Source: Bacillota bacterium (GTDB lineage Bacteria; Bacillota; Clostridia; Christensenellales; CAG-138). Taken from it: DNA of 11,693 nucleotides. Location of the stretch: contig JAEZLG010000184.1 in assembly GCA_023435855.1 (NCBI GenBank), positions 1 to 11,693 on the forward strand, given 5' to 3'. Under the pieces are notes generated by a model. The model was not told where the DNA came from. It did no database searches and worked only from the letters and a program-made list of their open reading frames with translations. This document shows, piece by piece, positions 1-6,589 of this stretch (position 1 is the stretch's first letter; every line of letters starts with the position of its first letter). The translations under genes were made by a program, and so were the position numbers.

Positions 1-1134
1 TTCTACGTTAATAGAGACGACGGGGGAGCATTCGGTCAGCCCGTAAGCGGTAATAACATCTATACCGCAGCTGTAAAGGCCGCGAATTACTTCGGGGTCA
101 GCCGCTGCACCGCCGCAAACAACCAAATCGAATTTGCCGCCGAGGTTATCCTTAAGCTGTTTAAACAGCACATTGCGAAGGTCGATGCCGAGCTTTAAAA
201 ATATGTTGGAAATTTTTATGACAATCTCGAGGTCCCTGGTGCGGCCCTCTCTTTTTGCTTCCGCCCAAATCGTTTTGTATACGGTTTCCAAGAACAAAGG
301 CACAACAAGCGCCATGCCCGGCTTTACCATTTTCATCGTATCCGTAAGGCGCTTAAGACTGGAGCAGATGTATATGTTCATGCCTTCGAGTATGCCCGGC
401 AATATGTGGCAATTTAATTCAATCGTATGGTGAAATGGCAATATAGATATTGATTCGGGCTCGCAAGGCGCAGCCCTGAATATGTTGTCGACATTGGCGC
501 AGATGTTTTTATGGCTGAGCATGACGCCTTTGTTCGCACCCGTGGTGCCTGAGGTAAAAAGGATTGCCGCAACCTTTTCGCGGTCGATCTGCCTATCCAA
601 ATAGCGGCGGTCGCCGCGGCTAATTAACTCTTTGCCGTGTCTGATCATACCGGGCAGAGATTTGCTTTCGTCAACACCTGAAAGCGCTTCAAATGCAAAG
701 CCATTCACGTGTTCGCTTTCAAGAAGTTTAGCAGCGCCGCGGTAAGTTTTGCTATAGATAAGTGCACTTGCATCGCCCTTAAGTGCGAGGTTAAACAGAT
801 TGTTGTCAGTAAGCTCCTTGTCTAAAGGTACGATCACACCTACGCCGCAAACAACCGCCATATAGGAAATAAACCAAAGATAGGAGTTTTCCCCCACCAG
901 CGCAATGTGCGCGTCTTGATAGCCGTAATCGATCAGCGCTGTTCCCAACGCATGAACATCATCCAAAATGTTCTTACATGAATATTGGATTATTTGACCA
1001 TTCTTGGTTTCCCTAAGAACTGTTTTTTCACCGTTTATATGAAGCGCTCTTTGCAGTAACTCCCTTAAATTCGGAAGTGGTCCCATTGCATAAACCGGGC
1101 GCCGTTTCACAAAGCACGCTCGACGATTTTTCAT
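1..1134 (-). CDS. AMP-forming acyl-CoA (or acyl-ACP) ligase, N-terminal 378 residues; 3' end beyond the left edge
   Basis: Member of the adenylate-forming ANL superfamily, which activates a carboxylic acid with ATP and loads it on CoA or a phosphopantetheine carrier. The frame is open from the ATG at 1134-1132 to base 1 with no stop, so the gene is cut by the window. Visible motifs are the AMP/ATP P-loop FTSGTTGANKGV (residues 193-204), LPFHHTIE (232-239), and the adenine/Mg motif YGLTECSP (364-371). The hinge and catalytic-lysine C-terminal domain is outside the window. The layout resembles bacterial long-chain fatty acyl-CoA synthetases more than NRPS A-domains, but the substrate cannot be read. 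A GGAGG lies 10 bases before the ATG; Met17 is an alternative start. A divergent phosphopantetheinyl transferase at 1583 suggests a carrier-protein partner. Ligase superfamily is sure; substrate is inference. Confidence 0.93.
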   Translation of the reverse strand, partial: MKNRRACFVKRRPVYAMGPLPNLRELLQRALHINGEKTVLRETKNGQIIQYSCKNILDDVHALGTALIDYGYQDAHIALVGENSYLWFISYMAVVCGVGVIVPLDKELTDNNLFNLALKGDASALIYSKTYRGAAKLLESEHVNGFAFEALSGVDESKSLPGMIRHGKELISRGDRRYLDRQIDREKVAAILFTSGTTGANKGVMLSHKNICANVDNIFRAAPCEPESISILPFHHTIELNCHILPGILEGMNIYICSSLKRLTDTMKMVKPGMALVVPLFLETVYKTIWAEAKREGRTRDLEIVIKISNIFLKLGIDLRNVLFKQLKDNLGGKFDLVVCGGAAADPEVIRGLYSCGIDVITAYGLTECSPVVSINVE

Positions 1135-1233
1135 GTTTAGCTGCCCTCCGCTCCCGACAATGGGAGAAAATATTACCTTTTTGCTACCACATCATTGTAT
1201 TGCGTAAGTATACGGCAGTCAAACGAATATAGC

Positions 1234-1245
1234 GTATAATTATAC
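1234..1245. promoter_or_regulatory. Perfect 12-base palindrome containing a -10 box on both strands
   Basis: GTATAATTATAC is its own reverse complement. It therefore presents TATAAT on the plus strand (1235-1240) and on the minus strand (1244-1239). On the minus strand a weak GTGTCA -35-like element lies 18 bases upstream, which would place a start site about 100 bases before the acyl ligase ATG. Symmetric -10 elements can drive divergent transcription in bacteria. It could equally be a repressor site or chance in AT-rich DNA. Confidence 0.4.
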
Positions 1246-1404
1246 AAAATGATGTCGAAATATGACACTTTGCGAAAACTCATCCGACGGGTGATTCGTC
1301 GAGATTAAACCCAAAACGCCCGTGCGTTCCGGCAAAGAGCCAATAGAAGGATTACACGCAATTGCGATTTAAAATTGCCCTTGTAGTAGATAATCCAAAT
1401 AACA

Positions 1405-1433
1405 TTGTATTAGACAGCAAGCCGAGATATAAT
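1405..1433 (+). promoter_or_regulatory. Candidate sigma-A promoter for the phosphopantetheinyl transferase
   Basis: TTGTAT (1405-1410), a 17-base spacer, then a perfect TATAAT (1428-1433). The -35 matches only the TTG of the consensus. Transcription would begin near 1440, leaving a leader of about 140 bases before the ATG at 1583. A second, weaker pair, TTGGCA-18-TGTTAT (1483-1512), is an alternative. Confidence 0.4.
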
Positions 1434-1582
1434 CCAAAGAAAAGATATTGGTAGCAACACAGGCACAACTAATCTTAATGTATTGGCAGAAACGCTGTTT
1501 AAAAAATGTTATTTATTTATACAAATATGAAAATATGTTTAAGTCAAAAAATGTATACATATACGTAATGGGCGAGGGATAT

Positions 1583-2224
1583 ATGATAACGGTCTATGTA
1601 CTTAGAACTGACCGAGACTTATCACAAAACGAGTATTGCTATTTATCGGAAATGGTTTCATCCGATAAGCGTGAGCAACTCGGAAAGTTCTCTCGGTATG
1701 AGGATGCACAGCGGACGCTTTTGGGAGACGTGCTGCTTCGATGTGCACTAAAAGAAAGGTATGGAATGTTGAACAGCGAAATCGTTTTTAGGGCAAACGA
1801 ATTCTCAAAGCCATATTTACAAAACTGCCCGGACATTCATTTCAATATTTCTCATTCTAAAAAGTATGTTGCATGCGCAGCGAGCCTATCGCCTGTCGGA
1901 ATAGATGTTGAGGCAATCGGAAAAATGGACATGAGGATAGCAGATCGATTTTTTACCCAACAGGAGAAACAATACATAGTAGGGTATTCGAATGAAGAGC
2001 AGCAAAGAGCCTTTTATCATATTTGGACAAGAAAGGAAGCCTATATAAAACGCGAAGGAAAAGGGCTTCAAACACCGCTAAGCACTATTAACGTGCTTGA
2101 ACCAATCAACAATATATATTTTCATTTGATATTTGAAAACTATGAAGCGATATGTAACGTCTGCTCATGTGAGTCCATATCGCCAACAATTTCATATCCT
2201 ACCCTGGACAGTCTTTTTGTATAA
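1583..2224 (+). CDS. Sfp-type 4'-phosphopantetheinyl transferase
   Basis: Transfers the phosphopantetheine arm of CoA to a conserved serine on acyl or peptidyl carrier proteins. The 213 residues match the usual length of Sfp-type (two-fold pseudo-dimer) enzymes. Visible motifs are HFNISHS (86-92, His91), GIDVE (106-110, Mg ligands Asp108 and Glu110), and WTRKEAYIKREGKGL (148-162, Glu152 and Lys156). The N-terminal block with DKREQLGKF and EDAQRTLLGDVLLR is also typical. I chose the ATG at 1583 because the preceding GCGAGGG can act as a ribosome site and the homologous N-terminus begins here; ATG 1568 has no such site. The gene looks more AT-rich, with many ATA and AAA codons, than the liv/pyr genes. 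It is divergent from the acyl ligase and convergent with pyrD. Family is sure; the cognate carrier protein is unknown. Confidence 0.95.
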   Translation: MITVYVLRTDRDLSQNEYCYLSEMVSSDKREQLGKFSRYEDAQRTLLGDVLLRCALKERYGMLNSEIVFRANEFSKPYLQNCPDIHFNISHSKKYVACAASLSPVGIDVEAIGKMDMRIADRFFTQQEKQYIVGYSNEEQQRAFYHIWTRKEAYIKREGKGLQTPLSTINVLEPINNIYFHLIFENYEAICNVCSCESISPTISYPTLDSLFV

Positions 2225-2252
2225 ATAGGGAGACGGTAATCCTATACAAGCC

Positions 2253-2280
2253 AAAGCCCCGGAAAATAATCCGGGGCTTT
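2253..2280. terminator. Bidirectional hairpin terminator between convergent genes
   Basis: AAAGCCCCGG (2253-2262) pairs perfectly with CCGGGGCTTT (2271-2280) around an 8-base AT-rich loop, giving a 10-bp stem. The flanking A and T runs are only three bases on either side, so the U-tract is short. Its position, 28 bases after the phosphopantetheinyl transferase stop and 91 bases after the pyrD stop on the other strand, fits a shared terminator. Confidence 0.75.
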
Positions 2281-2301
2281 GCCATCCTAGGGGTATGGAA
2301 T

Positions 2302-2319
2302 TGTCCTGGGGGGAGGACA
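2302..2319. repeat. Short inverted repeat with a G6 loop, flanked by AGGGGTAT direct repeats
   Basis: TGTCCT (2302-2307), six G, then AGGACA (2314-2319) form a perfect 6-bp inverted repeat. AGGGGTAT occurs at 2289-2296 and again at 2319-2326. It lies in the 3' region of the pyrD transcript between the pyrD stop and the larger hairpin, and could add to termination or 3'-end stability. Role unknown. Confidence 0.5.
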
Positions 2320-2371
2320 GGGGTATTTACTATTGCACCTATTTTAAACGGTTCAATTGTATTCTTCGCGT

Positions 2372-3283
2372 TTACAGTGCCTTGCCTCTGATTTGCGCGA
2401 GTGAAGTACATGAGCGCTTAGTCAGGTAATCATCTATACCCTGTACGACTTCCTTCATAAGCATGGGGTTTACAAAACTACCGCAGCCTACCTGCACCGC
2501 ATGCGCACCTGCAAGTATGTATTCAACAGCATCTTCAAAAGAGCTTACGCCGCCTGAGGCGATTACGGGTATGCTAAGTTCGGAACAGACGCGATAAACC
2601 AAATACATTGTTTGGGCTTTTATCGCGGGGCCGGACATGCCGCCGGAAATATTTCCGAGCACGGGCTTTTGCTTATTAATATCGATGGTCATGGCTCTAT
2701 ACGTATTGGCGACCACTACCGCATCGGCACCCGCATCCTGTGCGGCGCGTGCTGTTACACGAATATCCGTTACGCAGGGAGACAGTTTAACAAGAATAGG
2801 CAGATTCGACTTTTGCTTTGCATCGCTCACAATCCGGCTTAACAGATCAGGATCCGCAGAAAACTCAAGTCCGGTGCCGACATTGGGGCATGAAAGGTTC
2901 AGCTCCACTGCCGAAAAAACGGTATGCTCCTGCAGCATGGAAAGCGATTCGCTATACTCTTGGGCTTGGCTTGCTGCGATGCTTAAAATCACGGGCGCTT
3001 CGGCACATGCATACTTTTTTGCCTCTTCACGCAAAAAACGCTCCATCCCGAGCGAGGGAATGCCGACCGAATTGATGATGCCGCTCGGAAGCTCCACGAT
3101 GCGCGGTACCGGATTGCCTGAACGCGCCTTACGATGCACGCTTTTAACCATCACCGCGCCAAGTTCACGCGAAGCACAGGTAAAAGGATCGTTATCGTCA
3201 AATTCATAAGTTCCGGAAGCCGGCATGATAGGGTTTCTCATGGCTAGTGAGCCAATGTGAACGGACAGATCATTTTTATACAT
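2372..3283 (-). CDS. pyrD: Dihydroorotate dehydrogenase, class 1B catalytic subunit
   Basis: Oxidises dihydroorotate to orotate, the fourth step of UMP synthesis, using FMN in a cytosolic TIM barrel and passing electrons to PyrK and on to NAD+. The 303-residue length fits the class. Visible are the N-terminal NPIMPASGTYEF (17-28), the active-site loop NLSCPNVGTG (129-138) with Cys132 as the general base of class 1 enzymes, KLSPCVTDI (166-174), NTYRAMTID (193-201), GGMSGPAIK (214-222) and the phosphate-binding IASGGVSS (241-248). The ATG at 3283 overlaps the pyrK stop by 8 bases (ATGTATAA), with a GGTGG site inside pyrK, so the two subunits are translationally coupled. It is the last gene of the minus-strand block and ends before the hairpin at 2253-2280. 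Assignment as 1B rests on the adjoining pyrK. Confidence 0.97.
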   Translation of the reverse strand: MYKNDLSVHIGSLAMRNPIMPASGTYEFDDNDPFTCASRELGAVMVKSVHRKARSGNPVPRIVELPSGIINSVGIPSLGMERFLREEAKKYACAEAPVILSIAASQAQEYSESLSMLQEHTVFSAVELNLSCPNVGTGLEFSADPDLLSRIVSDAKQKSNLPILVKLSPCVTDIRVTARAAQDAGADAVVVANTYRAMTIDINKQKPVLGNISGGMSGPAIKAQTMYLVYRVCSELSIPVIASGGVSSFEDAVEYILAGAHAVQVGCGSFVNPMLMKEVVQGIDDYLTKRSCTSLAQIRGKAL

Positions 3284-4052
3284 GTTCGGCCACCAACCTT
3301 TTTATGGCGAAAACCGGGCCGTCTTTGCAGACATAGCCGTCATACTTCTCGCCGCTTTCTTTTTGCAGCTTGCAGGTGCAGCTTTTGCATGCACCCATGC
3401 CGCAGGCCATGTGCTCTTCTACTGACACATAGGCTTCAAATTTGTGCAAATCGGCAAGCGCATCCGTTTGACGCATCAGCCGCTTTGAACCGCACAGATA
3501 GGCAGCATCAAACTGCAGTGATTCAAGATCCTTTTTAAACAGGTCGGTAACAAGCTCGTTAGATTGTACCGTATAAGAAACGGGTATGTTGAGCGACTCA
3601 TAAATCGCTTTATCGTAAAGATGATCAGGAGACGAAGAAGAAAGATATGCATGTACGAGGATGCCGCGTTCTACTGCACGTTCCGCAAGGAACCTTAAAG
3701 GTGCCATGCCTATGCCGCGTCCTATAAGTGCAATCCTTTTTGCATTTTCTTTAAGAGGGAAGCCTTTGCCAAGCGGCCCAAGCAGGTTTAGTTTCTCACC
3801 CTCCTTGAGATTTGCCATAATGCGCGTGCCTTTTCCTACGACCTTATACAGTATTTCAATTTCCGATTTTTCGCTGTTTGCACTGTTGATGCTGAAAGGA
3901 CGCATCAAAAAGGGGTCGTGTCCGTCCCAGCATTTGAGCATTACAAACTGCCCGGGCGTTACCGTCGCAGCGATGTTTTCCGTATGCACACGCATACGGA
4001 AAACATCATCCGCAACTTTATGATTTTCGAGGACAAAGCCTTGTTGCAGCAT
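3276..4052 (-). CDS. pyrK: Dihydroorotate dehydrogenase electron-transfer subunit (FAD, 2Fe-2S)
   Basis: Partner of PyrD in the class 1B PyrD2K2 complex; it carries FAD and a [2Fe-2S] cluster and hands electrons to NAD+. The 258-residue chain shows the FAD-binding RPFS (51-54) in the beta-barrel domain, an NAD-domain glycine motif IGRGIGMAPL (110-119), and the C-terminal cluster site with Cys217, Cys222 and Cys225 in ACGMGACKSC, plus Cys242 in VCKDGPVF. In the nucleotide motif the second position, usually Gly (GGGIG), is Arg112. The ATG at 4052 is preceded by AAAGGA. The gene lies 43 bases after pyrB and overlaps pyrD, as in many Firmicutes pyr operons. Confident call from motif order and neighbour. 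Confidence 0.96.
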   Translation of the reverse strand: MLQQGFVLENHKVADDVFRMRVHTENIAATVTPGQFVMLKCWDGHDPFLMRPFSINSANSEKSEIEILYKVVGKGTRIMANLKEGEKLNLLGPLGKGFPLKENAKRIALIGRGIGMAPLRFLAERAVERGILVHAYLSSSSPDHLYDKAIYESLNIPVSYTVQSNELVTDLFKKDLESLQFDAAYLCGSKRLMRQTDALADLHKFEAYVSVEEHMACGMGACKSCTCKLQKESGEKYDGYVCKDGPVFAIKRLVAEHV

Positions 4053-4095
4053 TTTCTAAAAAATCCTTTATTAGAGTATGGGGAGCGTACGCTTT

Positions 4096-5031
4096 TTACA
4101 CGCGGCCGGTAACAAGCCCTAACAGCGCCATACGCAGATACATGCCGTTATGTGCCTGACGGAAGTACGCTGCACCTTCGTAGCTGTCTACTTCCGTTGC
4201 AATCTCGTCTACACGCGGCAGGGGATGCATAATTGTGATACCTTTTTTCGCGACGGTGAGAAGCTCGCGATTGACGATATAGGAACCCTTGCATTTTTCA
4301 TATTCCGCCTCGTCTTGGAAGCGTTCGCGCTGCACGCGTGTAACATATACAACGTCGCTTTGGGCAAGTGCTTCGCGAACGTCTGTGGTTTCCGTAATAT
4401 CGGCTCCGCGGGATCTGAGATCCGCGGTGATTTCATCGGGCATGCGCAGTGCATCGGGTGATGCAAAAATCATTTTGTTGCCAAGCTGCTGCATGAAATA
4501 GCCTAAGGAGTGCACTGTGCGGCCGTACTTCAGATCACCTAAGAAGGTAACCGTCTGCCCGCCGATGTGGCCTTTTTCCTTACGGATTGTATAAATGTCA
4601 AGAAGCGCCTGTGTGGGGTGCTGGCCTGCGCCGTCGCCGCCGTTAATGACCGGATGCTCGGCAATTTCAGCTGCCGCCTGTGCGGAGCCTTTCTCGGGGT
4701 GGCGCATAACGATGGCATCTACATAACCATCTACGGTTCTGATGGTATCCTGCATAGTTTCGCCTTTAGCGGAAGAGGATGCCTTTGCATCGGCCATGCT
4801 GATAACCTTTGCGCCGGTGCGGTTGATGGCTGCTTCAAACGAAAGGCGTGTACGCGTGCTGGGTTCAAAGAACAGCGTCGCAACGACCATACCTTCTAAA
4901 TCGCGAATGACTTCACCTTCATGAACGCGCTTTTCATACTGTGCGGCTGTGTTCATGATGAGGTTAAGTTCCTGGTTTGTAAACTGGTAGCCGCTCAATA
5001 TGTCGCGGCCTTTGAAACTGAGTTCTGGCAT
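4096..5031 (-). CDS. pyrB: Aspartate carbamoyltransferase catalytic chain
   Basis: Condenses carbamoyl phosphate with aspartate to N-carbamoyl-aspartate, the second step of de novo pyrimidine synthesis, in the cytosol. The 311 residues are standard. Visible are the carbamoyl phosphate motif FEPSTRTRLSFE (55-66; Ser58-Thr59-Arg60-Thr61), the mobile loop with Ser85 and Lys89, Arg110, HPTQALLD (138-145), Arg171 in LKYGRTVHS, TRVQRERF (231-238) and HPLPRVDEI (269-277). No regulatory chain gene (pyrI) adjoins it, so it is probably of the unregulated trimer type as in Bacillus, by inference. An AAGGAGG lies 9 bases before the ATG at 5031. The gene follows livF by 63 bases with no terminator. No PyrR-type attenuator is visible in that short leader. 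Confidence 0.97.
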   Translation of the reverse strand: MPELSFKGRDILSGYQFTNQELNLIMNTAAQYEKRVHEGEVIRDLEGMVVATLFFEPSTRTRLSFEAAINRTGAKVISMADAKASSSAKGETMQDTIRTVDGYVDAIVMRHPEKGSAQAAAEIAEHPVINGGDGAGQHPTQALLDIYTIRKEKGHIGGQTVTFLGDLKYGRTVHSLGYFMQQLGNKMIFASPDALRMPDEITADLRSRGADITETTDVREALAQSDVVYVTRVQRERFQDEAEYEKCKGSYIVNRELLTVAKKGITIMHPLPRVDEIATEVDSYEGAAYFRQAHNGMYLRMALLGLVTGRV

Positions 5032-5094
5032 GGGAATAATCCTCCTTAAGATGATATATTATGCGGTTAGCTTTTTATAGCATGGCCGTATTTA
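5032..5094 (-). promoter_or_regulatory. livF-pyrB gap: pyrB ribosome site and a possible weak promoter
   Basis: The 63-base gap contains a consensus AAGGAGG at 5047-5041 for pyrB. No stem-loop terminator is visible. A TTGTCA -35-like box (5104-5099, overlapping the livF stop region) and TATAAA (5079-5074) are separated by 19 bases, longer than ideal, so an independent pyrB promoter is possible but weak. Read-through from liv is the simpler reading. Confidence 0.4.
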
Positions 5095-5823
5095 TTATTG
5101 ACAACCGTAAACCTTTTCGCCGAGGTATGCTTTTCGGACCTCGTCGTTTCCGAGCAGGTTCTTACCGGTATCTTCAAGAACGATTGAGCCGTTTTTCAGC
5201 ACATAGCCCCTGTCGGATATGGCAAGTGCCATCTTTGCGTTTTGCTCGACCAAGAGCACCGTGGTACCGTTGGTACACACGTTTTTGAGAATATTGAAGA
5301 TATCCTTTACAACAAGCGGTGCGAGACCGGTAGAAGGCTCATCGAGCATTAGTAGCTTAGGCTTGGCCATGAGCGCTCGGGCGATGGCAAGCATTTGCAG
5401 CTCGCCGCCCGAAAGGGTTTTACCAAGCTGTTTTTTGCGCTCCTCAAGGCGAGGAAAAAGCTCATACATTTTTTTAAGGTTTTCGTGGAATTCCGCTTTG
5501 TTTTTGAGCCTTAAATAAGCGCCCATCTCGAGGTTTTCATATACAGTGAGATCGGGGAAAATCCGCCTGCCCTCCGGCACGAGCGAAATACTTTTTGCCA
5601 CAATGTTTTCTGCGGAAAGCTTCGTGATGTCCTGATCAAGAAATACGATTTCGCTTCCCTTGTCTTTAGACAGAATGCCGGAAATTGCTTTAAGCATGGT
5701 GCTTTTACCTGCACCGTTGGCGCCGATAATGGAGACAATCTCCCCTTCATCCACATGTATGTTGATGCCGTGGAGCACTTCGATGTTGGCGTAGCTCACA
5801 TGGACGTTTTTAAGCTGTAGCAT
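5095..5823 (-). CDS. livF: HAAT-family ABC importer ATP-binding subunit LivF
   Basis: One of two cytoplasmic ATPases that energise import through LivH/LivM. The 242 residues show Walker A GANGAGKST (34-42), the ABC signature LSGGE (137-141), Walker B KLLMLDEP (156-163) and, in place of the switch histidine, the Gln of LLVEQN (190-195) that is normal for LivF. LVPEGRRIF (81-89) is a typical LivF Q-loop-proximal motif. I start it at the ATG at 5823: an AAGGAGG (5839-5833) lies 9 bases upstream, whereas the in-frame ATG at 5832 directly abuts that site. It overlaps the end of livG by 14 bases, indicating coupling. Amino-acid specificity is set by LivK, not visible here. Confidence 0.96.
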   Translation of the reverse strand: MLQLKNVHVSYANIEVLHGINIHVDEGEIVSIIGANGAGKSTMLKAISGILSKDKGSEIVFLDQDITKLSAENIVAKSISLVPEGRRIFPDLTVYENLEMGAYLRLKNKAEFHENLKKMYELFPRLEERKKQLGKTLSGGELQMLAIARALMAKPKLLMLDEPSTGLAPLVVKDIFNILKNVCTNGTTVLLVEQNAKMALAISDRGYVLKNGSIVLEDTGKNLLGNDEVRKAYLGEKVYGCQ

Positions 5824-6589
5824 CGCTTTCATCCTCCTTGCCAAGATACGCCTCAATCACGGCGCAGTCGTTTGCTACTTCGTCGGGTTTACCGCAAGCG
5901 ATGGTTTCGCCGAAGCAGAGCACCATAATCTTATCGGAGATCGACATAACGACGTCCATTTTGTGCTCGATAAGCACGACGCTGATGCCCCTGTCGCGAA
6001 TAGATACGATGCGCCTCGACAGCTCATCGAGGTCCTGCGTGTTCAAACCGGAGGCGGGCTCGTCGAGCAAAATGACCTCCGGCCTCGATACGAGCGCGCG
6101 GACGATCTCAAGGTTTTTCTGCTGACCGTAGGAAAGGCTGCCCGCGGCCTCGTTGGCGTATTTAGCCAAGCCCATAAACTCGAGCACTTCCATAATTTCC
6201 TCACGGCTTTGCTTTTCCTCCTTCACCTTGTGCGGGAGGTTGAGCATAGCGCTGATGGGATCGCATTTCATGCGGCAGTGATGCCCTACAAGCGCGTTAT
6301 CCATTACGCTCATATCACGAAACAAATTGATGTTCTGGAATGTGCGCGCAATGCCGATTTTTGTGCGGCGGAACGGCTTCATGTCGGTAATGTCCTGCCC
6401 CTTAAAAAGCACGCGCCCTTTTGTGGGGGTATAATACCCCGCGATCAGGTTGAACAAAGTGGTCTTACCGGCACCGTTGGGGCCGATGATAGCGGTGATA
6501 TCGCCCTGTTTGGCATCGAAATTTACATTATACACAGCGCGCAGGCCGCCGAAGGTGATTCCAAGTTCCTTGGTTTCCAGTATGTTCAT
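5810..6589 (-). CDS. livG: HAAT-family ABC importer ATP-binding subunit LivG
   Basis: The second ATPase of the importer, forming a heterodimer with LivF at the membrane. The 259 residues carry Walker A GPNGAGKTT (36-44), the Q-loop in IARTFQNINLF (80-90), the LivG-type signature LSYGQQKNLEIVRAL (152-166), Walker B VILLDEP (172-178) and the switch His209 in IEHKMD. The long helical insertion between the Q-loop and the signature is typical of LivG. An AAGGAGG lies 10 bases before the ATG at 6589, and the start overlaps the livM stop as ATGA. The acidic tail KEDESDATA is not conserved in general and overlaps livF. Confidence 0.97.
   Translation of the reverse strand: MNILETKELGITFGGLRAVYNVNFDAKQGDITAIIGPNGAGKTTLFNLIAGYYTPTKGRVLFKGQDITDMKPFRRTKIGIARTFQNINLFRDMSVMDNALVGHHCRMKCDPISAMLNLPHKVKEEKQSREEIMEVLEFMGLAKYANEAAGSLSYGQQKNLEIVRALVSRPEVILLDEPASGLNTQDLDELSRRIVSIRDRGISVVLIEHKMDVVMSISDKIMVLCFGETIACGKPDEVANDCAVIEAYLGKEDESDATA

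Larger units (their letters stand above)
1135..1582. other. Gene-free divergent intergenic region (448 bases)
   Basis: This stretch lies between the acyl ligase (minus) and the phosphopantetheinyl transferase (plus). No convincing coding frame was found. An open frame from the TTG at 1448 runs into the transferase, but its first 45 codons are AT-rich and unlike the Sfp N-terminus. The region holds the palindrome at 1234-1245, a small inverted repeat CGACG/CGTCG (1285-1289 and 1297-1301), a direct repeat TAATCCAAA (1391-1399 and 1430-1438), and two plus-strand promoter-like pairs (1405-1433 and the weaker 1483-1512, TTGGCA-18-TGTTAT). Confidence 0.7.

Noticed and set aside
134..433. Plus-strand open frame of 99 codons at the left edge
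   Set aside because: It lies antisense inside the acyl ligase, which carries clear family motifs; the plus-frame product shows no recognisable features.
1448..1582. N-terminal extension of the phosphopantetheinyl transferase from a TTG start
   Set aside because: AT-rich, without similarity to the family N-terminus; the ATG at 1583 has a better ribosome site and the expected length.
2637..3209. 190-codon plus-strand open frame inside pyrD
   Set aside because: Antisense shadow of a fully supported pyrD; low-complexity Ser/Ala/Arg product without motifs.
5032..5094. PyrR-type RNA attenuator ahead of pyrB
   Set aside because: The 63-base leader is too short and lacks the conserved PyrR binding loop and a terminator stem.
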